NCBI GenBank assembly: GCA_001643675.2
Contig: LSRY02000002.1
Span: 223,501-287,500 of the forward strand
Direction of reading: 5' to 3'
Length of the DNA: 64,000 nucleotides
Source of the DNA: Monocercomonoides exilis
Taxonomy: Eukaryota; Preaxostyla; Oxymonadida; Polymastigidae
The notes under the pieces are model-generated. The model made no database searches, was not told where the DNA came from, and worked only from the letters and a program-made list of their open reading frames with translations. Positions 12,163 through 23,688 of this stretch are shown here, piece by piece. Position numbers and translations under genes: made by a program. Position 1 is the first letter of the stretch. Each line of letters begins with the position of its first letter.

Positions 12163-12215
12163 AAAAACCTATTCACAATTCATCTATTAAAAAAAAATTT
12201 TTTTTTATTATTTTA

Positions 12216-12260
12216 ATTTTATTTTATTTTATTTTATTTTATTTTATTTTATTTTATTTT
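12216..12260 (+). repeat. (ATTTT)9 microsatellite
   Basis: Nine perfect ATTTT units in tandem, preceded by an A/T-run transition and followed by a T run and TATTTGTG. Simple sequence, no coding potential. Confidence 0.95.
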
Positions 12261-13433
12261 TTATTTGTGTGGCATCATCAGACAAAAGAATTCTAATTCT
12301 TAAAAAAAATATTTATTTGCATTATTTCTGAAAATAACAACAAAAAGCAACAGATTGTTCATTTGACAAATGTTTTGCAACAAAGTCATATTTTTTTAGT
12401 TGTGTGTTTTTTGGAAATCACAAGAACTGACATTTCTACTAAAACAACATTTTGATAAAAAGAAATCAATGAATCAGAAAAAAGTTCCATAAATGTTCAT
12501 TGATGTGATAATCAGGAATGCACAAGTTTGAAGTGTTCTCTTTCTTTTTGTTGAACCATTTTTGTCAGTTTATGACGATGATGATTGTTTAACATGGCTC
12601 AAATGAACAGCTATTTTTTTTTTTTTCTCTTTTGAAGAAGAGATGAAAACAATCAGCGATCATCTGTCTCGCTAACACATCCTTTGCTTCATCATCCTTT
12701 TGCCTCAAAAACTGATTGAAAAAATCAGAATCAAGCTCTTGAGTTGAGTGTTTGCTTTTAATAAAAAGCGATTTAAAAATTCGTGATGCAACATGAGTGT
12801 CTAAAAATACTTCAAACATATCATTGCGCCATGCAGTCCAATGATATAGTTAAAAAGAAAAGCAAGCAAATAAGTTGTGATGATGTGACAGAAATATTCA
12901 AAAAAGAAAAGAAAAAAGTTGAGAATGTCAAAAAAGTCAAAGTCAAGAAGAAATTTGAACAACAACATTACAGCTGGAAAAAACTTTTTCTGAAAATAAA
13001 CATATCGGGTGAAATGCTTCCTTATATTCTTCCGGTTGGAAAAAGATGCAAACACAGCAACTATGGGAAAAACAATAAAAATCGAAAAAAATAATTGAAT
13101 CGAAAAATGAATATAAAAGATTTTGTGAAAGATTGAGGCACAACAGCAACGGCAACAATAGACAACTTATCAGAATGAAAAAGTTATTTCAATTCTTCTC
13201 TTTCAGAAGATGCAGCAAAAAGTTTGATTGAGAGGGTCTTTCATTTTTACAAATGAACTGATTTTCAGGGAGCAAAACAGTTCCATCATTGATTCCACCA
13301 GTCGGCACATGTACATTAAAAGTTCTTTCATATTATTAATTTTTCTGATTTCTGTGCTTCATTCTCCCCTCCCTCTCATCCTCCTTTTTCTGAAACAAGT
13401 ACAACCATATTTTCTTCCCTGCTCAACAACCTT

Positions 13434-16400
13434 CTATCCTGCATCGAGCAATCTCATTCCAGCAACATCCTCAACAAATTCAAACTTTTCTTTCCTTTTC
13501 TGATTTCTCTTTTTCTTTTTCTTCCTTTTCTTTTGCTTCTCTTCCCCTATTTCTTCTCTTTCTCTCTCTTCCACCACTTCCTTTTCTTCTTCCATAATCC
13601 CCTTCATCCCTTGCTCTTCTGAATCCTCTTCAATCATCGAAAAATGGCTGTTTGGTCCTGAACATATCTCAATATAATATTCTGTCGGTTTTCCATTTCT
13701 TCCGTCATCCGCAGCAACCCTACTCAACTTTTCCAATCCAATTTCGGATCCCCTCGTCTCATCCTCAATTTCATCAGCCTCTTCCACTTGCTTTTGTTTC
13801 TTCCCCTTCCTTCTCTTCCCCTTTTTCGCTTTTCCATCTCTTTTTTGCATATTCTGATCTTTTTTTCCACCCGCACAAGCAGTACTCTCCATGCTTCCTT
13901 TCTCTCCACAGCTTTGAAGCGAAGCAATTGTTTGTATTTCAACATAATTCACTGGCACAACCGCTATAATTTCTTCACGATCAAATCCACTTCCCACCAT
14001 TTCTTTGTTCTTACACACATCCGACTCCTCGCCCTTCTCTGTTGGCACTCCCATCTCATTCACAGCTTCTCCGACAAATAATGTTCGCATCTCTTCTTCC
14101 TCCTCCTCAACTCTTTCTGCAACATCTTCTTTTCTCCATTCCCCTCTCCCAACATTCTTTGATTCTTCAATATCTCCATCTTCAACTCTCCTTCCACCTC
14201 CATTCTGCTTCTTTCTCAGTTGAACGACTACCACGACAAACAAAGCAACAAAAATTAAAAGAACAATGATGCACCCAATAAAGGCTATCAAACTCCATTC
14301 AATTTTTTCCTCTCCTTTTGACATTATTACATCCCCCTTTGGTTCAGTCTCAGTTTTGTTCTTCAGAACGAATGAATTTGTTGAAGAAGGTAATTCTGCA
14401 TTCCCAAACAAAATTGAAACACTCACTTCGATTTCATTTCCACAACTGCTGATGAGATCTTTTGCCACACTTCCTTCTGCTTCCTTTTCTGACAAAAATC
14501 CATTTGAATCAAAATCATGTTTTTCAATCTCTTTCTCTTCTCCCTTCCTCTTCACAACTGAGAATGACAGATTGCATGGAATAAAAAGCAATCCTATGAA
14601 TGTCAGCTTCATTCTATCTGTCTCTTCTTTTTCTTCCACACTCTCCAACACAGGAATGAAGAATGATGAATCCCTTTCAGAAATAATACCTTCAAAAATG
14701 CATCCCTCATTCAACATCCAAAGAGATGTGTTAGGTAAAACTCCATCTCCTCCTTTCAAACGAATCACTTTCAATGTTCCAGAATCTGAACAAATGATGT
14801 TTCTTCTCAATGATGGATATCCTTCAATAAATGGATTATTGTTCTCAAATCTTCCATCATTAACGATCATTTCCCCTCCACTCATTGTTATTCCCCCTTC
14901 AGCTGAATTCGATATTGTGGAATCTTTCATCAAAACAGAACTCTTCACAATATCCACTAAAGATCCATCCCATCTGCACATCTCCTCTTCTGCATTCAAA
15001 TATTGCTCATTTCTTTCCTTTGCACTCCCATCGAAAATGCAACTGTCCATTTTCACATCCAAGCAATCCTCTAATTTCATCAATTTTCCTTTTGTGGTCT
15101 TTGAACTGATTCCATCCATTGTGCAATTTGTCAACTGCATTGTCTTTTTCATTGTCAAGCAAGATATCAGTGATTCTTCATTTCCTTCAACTGTGATGTT
15201 TTCTGAATGAAACTTTTCCATGTTTAATTGTCCGCATTCGTTAATATTTATCAGAGAAGTTTTAATTGTTGAATTGCAAATTGTGAATGAATCAATCACT
15301 GATGGAAGAGAAGGCGAAAGATACAATGCAGATTCATGAAGAATGAGATTTGACATTGTGCATCCATCAAGTTGTAATTCTCCTTTTTCCATGTTAATGA
15401 TGTGAAATGGAATTATTGCTAATTTTATATTTCCTTCTTCATTTGATTGTTTTGAAACGAATGAGCAATTCAACAACTCAAGAATTCCTTCTTCTGGTGA
15501 TATCAATGATTCATGTTGAAAAATGAAATTCGAATCAAACACAAAATTCACTCTCAATAATGAGACTGTTCCAGTTGTTTTCAACAATGCCCCTCTTGTT
15601 CTTTCAATCCCCGATTCCACTTCAACTTTGCACATCTCTCTGCTCTTCGAGCTCAGACTCATCTCCTCCAGATTGATCTCTTCCCCAATCACACTCTCAT
15701 CAACAATGAACATTAGACTTATGAAATCTGAAGTCAGATGCGTCAGTCCATAATCAATCGAATAACAAGAAAACGCATCGCTCCCACATCCCAATGTGTC
15801 ATACCCCTCCCTCGACACACACACCTCCATTCCCTTCATTTCAACAAGAAACAGCCCAAGATCAACACTCTCCTCAAAATGATCTCTGTCAATCCCTTTC
15901 ATATCAACTGCCATCCATTCTCCTTCTCCATTTTCATATTTATATTCAAATCCAAACCTCTCCTTCTTCACTGTTTCATTCAGTTTCTTGCAAGAAATGA
16001 ACAAATCCCTTCCCTCAGCTGCAACATTCTCTTTGAATGTCAATGTTGTCAACGCAAAGTTATTCACACAATTGTCACTCAAATCCAGATATATTCCTCC
16101 TCCTCTTCCTCCATTTCCATTCGCCGAGCATCTCAATATGGATGATGATCCCATTTCAAGCAAATCATTCAGCTTCATCTCACTCTTCAAACACCCTCCA
16201 CTCACACTTTCTGTCTCAATATCCTCAAATCTGCTTTCTCCATCAACTCTCAAACTCGATCCTCCATTCGATGTTATCAGCGATCCTGCTCCAACAACAC
16301 ACCCCAATGCTGTCATGTTCCTCAATGTGATTTCCGATCCACAATTCCCCACTATCACTCCTCCTCCACTGGTTTCGACCCCATCCAATGAACAGTTCTC

Positions 16401-19400
16401 AAATATCATATTCCCTCCTCCAAATCTTGCAATTCCACATCCTTCAAATGTTATCCCATTCATTTCTGTTCTCTCTATTCGAATGACCCCTCCATTCCCA
16501 ATCACTATCCACTTCCCACACTCATTCCCATTCGTATTTGTATTCCCTTCTCCTCCTGAAAGCAAACAATCCAAAATGAAGCATTCCCCAATCCTCACTT
16601 CCACAATCGATTCATCACCACTTGCACTTGCAGAGGAGGAGCATGGAAGCGAAATCTGAAGAAGTGACAAAGTCAAATGTGTTTGCCCATCTCCTTCTAT
16701 CAATTCAAATTTCCCTCCCTCTTCAACAACCAGTTTTTTTGTAACTTCATTCCCTTTGATTGTCAGTCCTTTCCCACCTCTGTTGATAGTCTTGCTCACT
16801 GAAGCAGCACCAACAAGCATAATCCTCTCTATCTCATCGTTCAACCGATCAAACCCAATATCAACAGACGAGCAAGGATTTTCTTTCGCTCCACAACTTG
16901 ACAATCCGTTTCCAGTATTGCTTACAAACAAATCCGTTCCCAATCTTGGAAACAGATAATTGATCAGTGAGTCTTCTTTTCTTTGTTCAGATGACTCAAG
17001 CACCCACATCTTATTTTCTGCTGTGACTCTTGTGGCTGTCCCTTCCCACAACGCTGGAAGAAGCATCGTCCATGGTGATCCACACACCAAATACACATCT
17101 TCTCCTTTTTCTGCCACATTGTTCGCAAAATCATCATTCTTCACAGAGTATTCAATATTCGTTGTTTCAAATGTCAGATGCAACCCTCCTCCTTTTCCGC
17201 TTCTCTCTGCAACTGTGCATCCATTGATCTTGTTATCATCAAACAACAAATTCCCTCCATCTCCCACAATCATAACAATCCCTCCCCCAATTGCGCTCAT
17301 TGACTCGCATCTGCATCCTTCAAACACACATTTGTTAATATCCACACACTTCCCACTCCCCACTCTCCCATTCAACACCCCTCCATTCCCATTATCTCTC
17401 TGAATCGATTTGAACGAACAGTTGTTGATTTCACAATCAATTCCTTCTCCAATCTCAATCTCATTTCCATTCTCAAAACTCGATCCATTCATCGTCGTGT
17501 TCTTAATTTCAACATCTCCTCCATTTCTCAGCTCAAATAAGCTTCTTCCCACATTTTCTCTTGTCACATTCCTCACAATCACTTCATCAATCAATCCTCC
17601 AACCCCTGCTCCATCAAAAGTCACCATCCCTGTTTCAGTCATTCGGATATTTTCTAATTCACATTTCACCAGTTCCACTTTCCCTCCTTTCCCACAAATC
17701 AATCCCACTCCAATCTCTTCTGATTCTGCTCCAAATGAACATCCTTCAAATCTCAATGTGCTTGAACTGCACAGAAATACATACTCCTTTCTTGATTCGG
17801 CAAATGTTGATACCGAAAATTCCAATGATGAAAATGATATTGCTTGTTCGCTTTTTATCAAAAATACGTTTTCTCCTCCTTCGCTTATTCCAATCTTTGC
17901 CTTTGAAATATCTCCATCAATGTTCATTTCTTGAGTGTTGAGTGTCATTTCATCAGAAATAGAACTTCCATCAACAAGTTTCAGTGTTGCTGTTGATGTG
18001 TCAAAAACACTTGTTCCCGCATATATCAATGTGGAGCATGCAAAGTCAAAATATCCGCACTTATGATAGTCCATCCCTCCATTTCCCCCATTCACATATC
18101 CAACACTTGGTTTCTCTCGAAAGAACACCACAACTGGAATCAACTTCAACTCATTCCCATTTTCTGCTCCCATAAGATCTTTTATGTCAAATCCATCACC
18201 TTCAATCTCAAATGAGAAGTCGAATGAAGCGCTATTCACCAACTGTGGCAAATTTGTTCCTTCAATAAACACATTGTTTCCTCCATATGTGGCTGTGTTT
18301 GCTTTTTTACCTCTTCCAAATGTCAATCCATTCATCACAAAGTCGCTTCCTCCTTCTTCGCATCTCAACAAAATTCCTCCTCCACATCCACTGCTCTTGC
18401 ACTGATTAAATCCTGTTGTCCCTCCGCTGTGCGATGTTGAATCTCCAATTCGAGCTTTGCTTGATATTCCTTCCAACTCAATCTTCATCCCTCCGCCATT
18501 TCCACTTTTGCACTCACATCCTTCCATTGTTGTGTTCCACACCACAAATATCTCTCCTTCCTTCACACTTTTTGCAACAACAACCCCGTCTCTCTCAGTC
18601 CGATTCACATTTCGAATTGTCAAATTTCCCAGAAGACTTTCTTCAAATGCTGATCCTGTCGATGATGGTTCAGTAAATAAAGGCTGAGATGTTTTCATAT
18701 TTTTAATCTCAACATTAACCATTTTCAGCTGTCTCAGAGCCACTTCAAATACAGATGCTGATATTCCACTCCCTCCTGATGTGGAAGAGTTGATTACCAC
18801 ATCCTCCAGCGAAAGTGAACCGCTCCCCACAGACGCCACAAACACACTCGGCGATGGGCTTCTTGTTGCGTTGTGATCGATCCCCACATGCCTCACCTCC
18901 AGTTGACCAGTCGATATGCTAAACAGTGTTGTCGAAGTCGAAGAAAGAGAATTCATTCCAATCACACTCATCGTCTTTCCTTTCCCTGTTATTATTATCT
19001 TCTTTTCTCCAACACTGATTGTTGTCCCTTCACTCCCATGCCTCCCGCTCTGTACAACGATCAAAGTGATCAGCTTCCCCATGCTCGACCCCACCGCATG
19101 CCCCACTGTCTTGCACGGAGCAGACTCGCTCATCCCACACAGATTGCTCGAGTCATTTCCATACACCCCAACATAAATCGTTTTGTTCTTAAGCCAATCC
19201 TTCTTTTGTGTGTGTTTAATATTATCACCATGATAGCACACTCTTTCTTCATTACTATTTGTTGTACAGGAATCATAGAACGGGTTATAAGATGAAAAGA
19301 GATTGTAATAATCTTCAAAATACACATCATGGCCATATGGAGTGGAAGTGGCAGTGCATCTGCAATCGTGAAAGAAGAAAAAATAACAATAATGATTGAA

Positions 19401-20720
19401 ACTTGGAAGTGTGCTTTGGTCTGGATAAAAAAACAATCCACCACCATATGATACTGCCGAGCATGAAATGAACTGGATGCTCCTCATTTTAAATTGAACC
19501 GGAATGCCATAGCAATACATCCCTCCGCCACTTGAACCTGTAAGCGAGCACAAAGTGAATAAGCACTCAAATACACAAGCACTCTCACCTTTGCCGCTTT
19601 CTGTTCCAATACATGAAGATCCAGAAACATTAAAATTATAAAGATAAAGCCCTCCTCCAGCACCACTTGCTTTGCATTTCTGGAACTCGCAACCACTGAT
19701 CCTGACACATGACGAAATAGACCTGGCATACATCCCTCCTCCGTAATCATTTTTTGCTGTACAAGCATTGAACGAGTTGTTCTCAATCTTGACTGAATTG
19801 ATTGAATAGCAAAAAATACCTCCCCCAGCATAGTTTGCATAGCAATCATTGAAAGAACAAAATTTCACTGAAAGTGTTCCTGATGACAAACCATACATGT
19901 TAATCGCACCTCCACTCGATATTCCATCTGAATAAGAACTACTTGTTCCAGTGGTTTTTGACCCATTCCACACACACCAAGTGAATGAATTCGCCCCATT
20001 GTCTGCTATCTGCTGTCTCGCTGGTTTCGACGGATTCCCTTCACTCCCACTGATTGCAACATTCTGTGATCGATAGCACCTGACAAATGAGGTGTTCGAG
20101 GCAGCCAAGGATGATGAGGGGCTGTTCAGTGAAGGGACAATGCCCCCATCATACACATCCCACACTGATGAAAATGAGCATCCACTCATCAGAAACACTC
20201 TTTGGCTCGGCCCTTCATCCAAATGTGATATTTTTGGTGGATTTGTGGAGATGTTGAAGAATTCTAATTGGGAAAGAGAAACAAAGTGCGATGAAATGAA
20301 TGGGGCTGAAGACACACAAAATGATGAGAAATGAGAAGAACAAACAGAAACATGACATTTCTCTGAAATCTCCCCTTCCATTGCTTTTGAAGAGAAAAGT
20401 GGAGGGAATATCTGTTCTGTTAAGGTTGAAGATGATCTAAGGGAAATGTTGGTGAACAATCCACAGCTCCCACAAAAATCAAACGGCGATGTCTCTCTCT
20501 CAACTCCAATCACACAGCCACTCGCTACAATTACACTCCCCCTCATTCCGTACACCACACTTCCACGCTCATGCCTCGTCAATGTCATCCCTCTCAACTC
20601 AAATGAAGAATTACATGCACAAACGCACCCACTAACCACGCTCCCCTTCCACTCCTCATCCAAGCACATACTTATTCCCAATATACTCATAATCATCGCC
20701 ATATATATTATTTTAATCAT
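13434..20720 (-). CDS. Giant beta-helix type I membrane protein with basic cytoplasmic tail
   Basis: A single intronless 2428-codon frame. The first 20 residues (MIKIIYMAMIMSILG...) form a signal peptide. The ectodomain is built of parallel beta-helix-like repeats: residues about 260-470 hold many GGGIF/GGGMY/GGGLY turns with small Cys pairs, as in polymorphic outer-membrane-protein-like and pectin-lyase-fold proteins. Four large modules follow, each opened by a CG...PC/SC header at residues near 520, 880, 1270 and 1640. A conserved block near 1940-2010 (MCRWDGSLVD, DSTISNS, GYPSLRRNIICSD) precedes one transmembrane helix at about 2143-2167. The roughly 260-residue tail is rich in Glu and in Lys/Arg clusters, with no kinase motifs. 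Probable cell-surface adhesin or receptor; ligand unknown. The paralogue at 46,657-59,088 shares the ectodomain and juxtamembrane block but has a pseudokinase tail. Confidence 0.85.
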   Translation of the reverse strand: MIKIIYMAMIMSILGISMCLDEEWKGSVVSGCVCACNSSFELRGMTLTRHERGSVVYGMRGSVIVASGCVIGVERETSPFDFCGSCGLFTNISLRSSSTLTEQIFPPLFSSKAMEGEISEKCHVSVCSSHFSSFCVSSAPFISSHFVSLSQLEFFNISTNPPKISHLDEGPSQRVFLMSGCSFSSVWDVYDGGIVPSLNSPSSSLAASNTSFVRCYRSQNVAISGSEGNPSKPARQQIADNGANSFTWCVWNGSKTTGTSSSYSDGISSGGAINMYGLSSGTLSVKFCSFNDCYANYAGGGIFCYSINSVKIENNSFNACTAKNDYGGGMYARSISSCVRISGCEFQKCKASGAGGGLYLYNFNVSGSSCIGTESGKGESACVFECLFTLCSLTGSSGGGMYCYGIPVQFKMRSIQFISCSAVSYGGGLFFYPDQSTLPSFNHYCYFFFFHDCRCTATSTPYGHDVYFEDYYNLFSSYNPFYDSCTTNSNEERVCYHGDNIKHTQKKDWLKNKTIYVGVYGNDSSNLCGMSESAPCKTVGHAVGSSMGKLITLIVVQSGRHGSEGTTISVGEKKIIITGKGKTMSVIGMNSLSSTSTTLFSISTGQLEVRHVGIDHNATRSPSPSVFVASVGSGSLSLEDVVINSSTSGGSGISASVFEVALRQLKMVNVEIKNMKTSQPLFTEPSSTGSAFEESLLGNLTIRNVNRTERDGVVVAKSVKEGEIFVVWNTTMEGCECKSGNGGGMKIELEGISSKARIGDSTSHSGGTTGFNQCKSSGCGGGILLRCEEGGSDFVMNGLTFGRGKKANTATYGGNNVFIEGTNLPQLVNSASFDFSFEIEGDGFDIKDLMGAENGNELKLIPVVVFFREKPSVGYVNGGNGGMDYHKCGYFDFACSTLIYAGTSVFDTSTATLKLVDGSSISDEMTLNTQEMNIDGDISKAKIGISEGGENVFLIKSEQAISFSSLEFSVSTFAESRKEYVFLCSSSTLRFEGCSFGAESEEIGVGLICGKGGKVELVKCELENIRMTETGMVTFDGAGVGGLIDEVIVRNVTRENVGRSLFELRNGGDVEIKNTTMNGSSFENGNEIEIGEGIDCEINNCSFKSIQRDNGNGGVLNGRVGSGKCVDINKCVFEGCRCESMSAIGGGIVMIVGDGGNLLFDDNKINGCTVAERSGKGGGLHLTFETTNIEYSVKNDDFANNVAEKGEDVYLVCGSPWTMLLPALWEGTATRVTAENKMWVLESSEQRKEDSLINYLFPRLGTDLFVSNTGNGLSSCGAKENPCSSVDIGFDRLNDEIERIMLVGAASVSKTINRGGKGLTIKGNEVTKKLVVEEGGKFELIEGDGQTHLTLSLLQISLPCSSSASASGDESIVEVRIGECFILDCLLSGGEGNTNTNGNECGKWIVIGNGGVIRIERTEMNGITFEGCGIARFGGGNMIFENCSLDGVETSGGGVIVGNCGSEITLRNMTALGCVVGAGSLITSNGGSSLRVDGESRFEDIETESVSGGCLKSEMKLNDLLEMGSSSILRCSANGNGGRGGGIYLDLSDNCVNNFALTTLTFKENVAAEGRDLFISCKKLNETVKKERFGFEYKYENGEGEWMAVDMKGIDRDHFEESVDLGLFLVEMKGMEVCVSREGYDTLGCGSDAFSCYSIDYGLTHLTSDFISLMFIVDESVIGEEINLEEMSLSSKSREMCKVEVESGIERTRGALLKTTGTVSLLRVNFVFDSNFIFQHESLISPEEGILELLNCSFVSKQSNEEGNIKLAIIPFHIINMEKGELQLDGCTMSNLILHESALYLSPSLPSVIDSFTICNSTIKTSLININECGQLNMEKFHSENITVEGNEESLISCLTMKKTMQLTNCTMDGISSKTTKGKLMKLEDCLDVKMDSCIFDGSAKERNEQYLNAEEEMCRWDGSLVDIVKSSVLMKDSTISNSAEGGITMSGGEMIVNDGRFENNNPFIEGYPSLRRNIICSDSGTLKVIRLKGGDGVLPNTSLWMLNEGCIFEGIISERDSSFFIPVLESVEEKEETDRMKLTFIGLLFIPCNLSFSVVKRKGEEKEIEKHDFDSNGFLSEKEAEGSVAKDLISSCGNEIEVSVSILFGNAELPSSTNSFVLKNKTETEPKGDVIMSKGEEKIEWSLIAFIGCIIVLLIFVALFVVVVVQLRKKQNGGGRRVEDGDIEESKNVGRGEWRKEDVAERVEEEEEEMRTLFVGEAVNEMGVPTEKGEESDVCKNKEMVGSGFDREEIIAVVPVNYVEIQTIASLQSCGEKGSMESTACAGGKKDQNMQKRDGKAKKGKRRKGKKQKQVEEADEIEDETRGSEIGLEKLSRVAADDGRNGKPTEYYIEICSGPNSHFSMIEEDSEEQGMKGIMEEEKEVVEEREREEIGEEKQKKRKKKKKRNQKRKEKFEFVEDVAGMRLLDAG

Positions 20721-22204
20721 TACTTTGTTTATAACAAGATAAAATTAAATTGATTTTCTTGTTGATCTTTATGGATCAAATACCCATTATTGTTTTCAAA
20801 TATTTGTAATTGTCTTTTTTGAATGCTTATTCACAATAATATATTATTTTTTAAAGTGTTAATAAATATTTTTTTTTTGTTATTTCATTATCATAACCAT
20901 ATTTGTATACACATGAATTTTGTGATTATTTAATTCCTCGTTTATTTGTTTGGTTGAATAAAGAATTTCTACAACATGAGTGAATTTATAATTAAAAATA
21001 ATTTTTTTTGATAATTTTTATTTAACTTGCAATTTTCGGATTCATGTTGATTTTCTTCATGTTTGATTGTTAATATTTGATTTGATTTCTTTTCATTTTA
21101 GATTTTTATTTTTGAATGAATAAAGTTCAAAAGCGCAGATGAATGACAGTATCATTTGTTTTCGAATTTCTTTGTAGTCAATTATTGATATTTCCTTGGC
21201 TAATGGAAAATTGAATTGAACGTTCAAAATGAAATTTGTTTCTTCGAGATATTGACATGGCATCCTCCATTATTGGCAATTATATTATTATTAATTAAAA
21301 AGACTATGGCCAGGAAAAGAAAATCAGCTGGACGTTCTTTTTCTGAATTGAAGAAAGCATTTGACAGCCAGCTGCGCCAAAGAAGCATCTGTTGGCACAA
21401 TAGAAGAGAAAAGAAGTTTAATGTTTGCTGGCATTTGTATTTTTTTATTTTTAGAATGTGGATTATTTTTGTGATTCCCATCAGCTCAGAGGAACGAAAT
21501 CAACAAAAATGAATTAAATGAGGAATATGCAATTATTTGTGCGAATATAGAGTCAAGCAATGAGAACTGTATATAAAGGAGATGGATGAAAGCTTATGGC
21601 ATTTGTTGGAACTGTTCATATTTTTTTGACAAAGAGCAAAAATGAAATAGAGGTGAATTGAGAAAATATATCTCATTTTTCACTGAAAAACCGGAGATTG
21701 AATCATTTTGCGGAGAAATGACAGAAAAAAAGGTGATTGATGAATCTTTTGGTAAAATTTTTTGTAAGATGGAAATGAATATTTCTTCTTCTTCTTCTTC
21801 TTCTTGATTGGTTGGTTGAAGCAAATGAGATACTGCTGTGCTGATGGTGAAATGGTCATTTGGTGTGTTAATTGAATGAATGAGTTTATATATTTTCAAA
21901 GAGAAAGAAAAGAAAAGATAGAAAGAAAGAATATTTTTTTCTATATTCGTTTGTACTTAATGATACATAAGAGAGGTCAGATAAAGGATATAAATATTTA
22001 AATGTGGAAAGAGGAGAAAGAAATGGAAGCAGGAGAAAGAAGAGGATGAGAAGAAGGGAATGAGGAATAGACTGAAGGGACATACACTGAGTGAAGGCGG
22101 ATGGCTTTTTTTGCAAAGAACGAAAACATAAATGTGTCATGTGGAGTGTAATTATTTTTTATTTATTATCTTTTTGATAAATAAAAGAACAGAGTAAATT
22201 ATGA
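20721..22204. other. AT-rich intergenic DNA, no supported gene
   Basis: This is the upstream flank of the giant minus-strand gene. A minus frame at 21,594-21,899 contains a short poly-Glu run encoded by (TTC)n near 21,780-21,806, and other short frames occur, but none shows a motif or continues across a plausible splice site. Promoter elements for the giant gene should lie just above 20,720 but I cannot identify one. Confidence 0.4.
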
Positions 22205-22212
22205 AAAATTTC
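22205..22212 (+). repeat. Target-site duplication, left (AAAATTTC)
   Basis: Eight bases identical to 23,689-23,696, directly flanking the inverted repeats of the Merlin-type element. Length 8 is typical for Merlin insertions. Confidence 0.85.
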
Positions 22213-23688
22213 GGTAAGTGGGAACATAACGTACTTTTAAAAAAGGCTTTCATTTTGAAATCTTCTAAAAGAAATATCAATAATACGTTATTATAAAACT
22301 ATTTATGTGGTGAATGAAGAGATTTAAAAATGCCGAAATATAAATAAAAATTGATCACACCCACAATTTAATTTATTTATTTGTGCACATAAATTTTCAT
22401 TTTAGATGTATTTGTTATATATATAAATCATGAATTTTTTATTTTTTGAATATTTCCATCATTATGACATCCTGTTTGAATGATTCAAGCGTAGAAATAA
22501 GCAAAATGAATGAAGCTTTCTCTTGTCTTTCTTGTTCTTTCGATTGGCTTATTGAAAACATTCTTCAAAATAAGTTCAAAAGATGTCCAAAATGTAAAAA
22601 TAAAATGCGTATATATACAAGATCGGAGACAATGAGGCAATTTAGATGTTATAAATGTGGAAAGGCAACAAGCATTTTTGATGGAACTTCGTTCTGATAT
22701 TCAAAGATTCCAGTTAACAAACTTCTTCATATCTTTCTGTATTTTTCTCTAAAATTGAGCATCACTCAATCAAGCATTTTGCTTAATGTTAACAGAAAGA
22801 CAGTTGGATTCTGGTATTCACATTGCAGATCTATTTCTTCAAAAATTACAATGGAAAATTTCGAACCTATTGGGGGAGAGGGTCATATCGTGGAAGTCGA
22901 CGAAGCTATATTGAGAAAAAGAAAATTTCATAAAGGAAGGAAAAAGGCACAAGTCTGGCTTTTTGGAGGAATAGAAAGAAAGCGTGAAGATGGAGGAGGA
23001 AGATTTTTTATTATTCGCGTGAAGAACAGAAGCAGAAGAACCTTATTGCCTGTCATTTTAGCTAATATAAAACCAAAGACAACAATTTATAGTGATGAAT
23101 GGCGTGCTTACAACTGTCTAAATGATTTCAACTTCACTCATATGACTGTGTGTCGCAAATATCATTTTGTTGACCCAATTACAGGTGTTTGTACAAATGG
23201 AATAGAGGGTTTGTGGTCAAGGTTTCGTGCGTTTTTGCCCAGAACTGGTGCAAAAGACAAATTCATTGATGATTTCATTGCTAATTTCATGTTTCATTCA
23301 TCAAAGAATTACACTTTCAAAAAATTTGTCAAAGAAATAATGAACACACTTCCCACAGTTGATAAAGGAGACGATGATGAATCAAGTGATGCTGATGAAG
23401 ATGATGATTCAATGACCCCACTAGTGGATGACACTGATTCTGACAGCAGCAGCAGCAGTTTTGGAGCAGGAGATGGCTTATCTGCATCTGAGTATGAGGA
23501 TTCATAGAAATTTTTGTCCCACAATTGTCTTTTTAAAATATTTTTTTGTGAATTTTTATTTTCTCAAACACTTTTAAATCTCTTCATTCACCACATAAAT
23601 AGTTTTATAATAACGTATTATTGATATTTCTTTTAGAAGATTTCAAAATGAAAGCCTTTTTTAAAAGTACGTTATGTTCCCATTCACC
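22213..23688. mobile_element. Merlin-type DNA transposon, copy A
   Basis: A 1476-bp element flanked by an exact 8-bp duplication. Terminal inverted repeats of about 118 bp (22,213-22,330 and 23,571-23,688) are nearly identical; the tips are GGTAAGTGGGAACATAAC on the left and, inverted, GGTGAATGGGAACATAAC on the right. It encodes an IS1595/ISXO2-like transposase interrupted by one TGA. An exact target duplication and near-identical repeats point to a recent insertion. The tip GGTRARTG is shared with copy B at 28,316-29,813 although the rest of the inverted repeats differ, so these are distinct subfamilies. Confidence 0.9.
22446..23507 (+). pseudogene. Merlin (IS1595/ISXO2-like) transposase with one in-frame TGA
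   Basis: The frame is continuous from 22,446 to 23,507 except for a single TGA at 22,695-22,697. The N-terminal part has a zinc-ribbon with CPKC and CYKC knuckles. The C-terminal part carries the ISXO2 DDE core: VEVDEAILRKRK with the first Asp, TIYSDEWRAYN with the second, and CTNGIEGLWSRFR with the acidic third position, plus the conserved KYHF motif between the last two. A Ser/Asp/Glu-rich tail closes the protein. The alignable position in copy B is not a stop; TGA is one base from TGG, so a recent nonsense change is the simplest reading. An intron spanning it is not supported since the frame stays open and conserved around it. Confidence 0.85.

Larger units (their letters stand above)
11473..13433. 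other. AT-rich non-coding DNA with tandem repeats
   Basis: Apart from the two tandem arrays listed separately, this span holds poly-T runs and short lysine-rich frames (for example 12,783-13,094 plus) with no family resemblance or start context I can support. It forms the 3' flank of the giant minus-strand gene ending at 13,434. Confidence 0.4.

Noticed and set aside
13380-13436. Reading through the TAG of the 2428-aa gene as Gln to a downstream TGA
   Set aside because: The added peptide is about 20 basic residues with no support, and calreticulin shows that at least TAA is a stop; TAG ends several other genes sensibly.
22695-22697. In-frame TGA of Merlin copy A taken as an intron or as Trp in a variant code
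   Set aside because: No GT-AG pair flanks it in phase, and TGA terminates the giant gene at 59,088 and the gene ending at 63,918, so TGA is a normal stop here.
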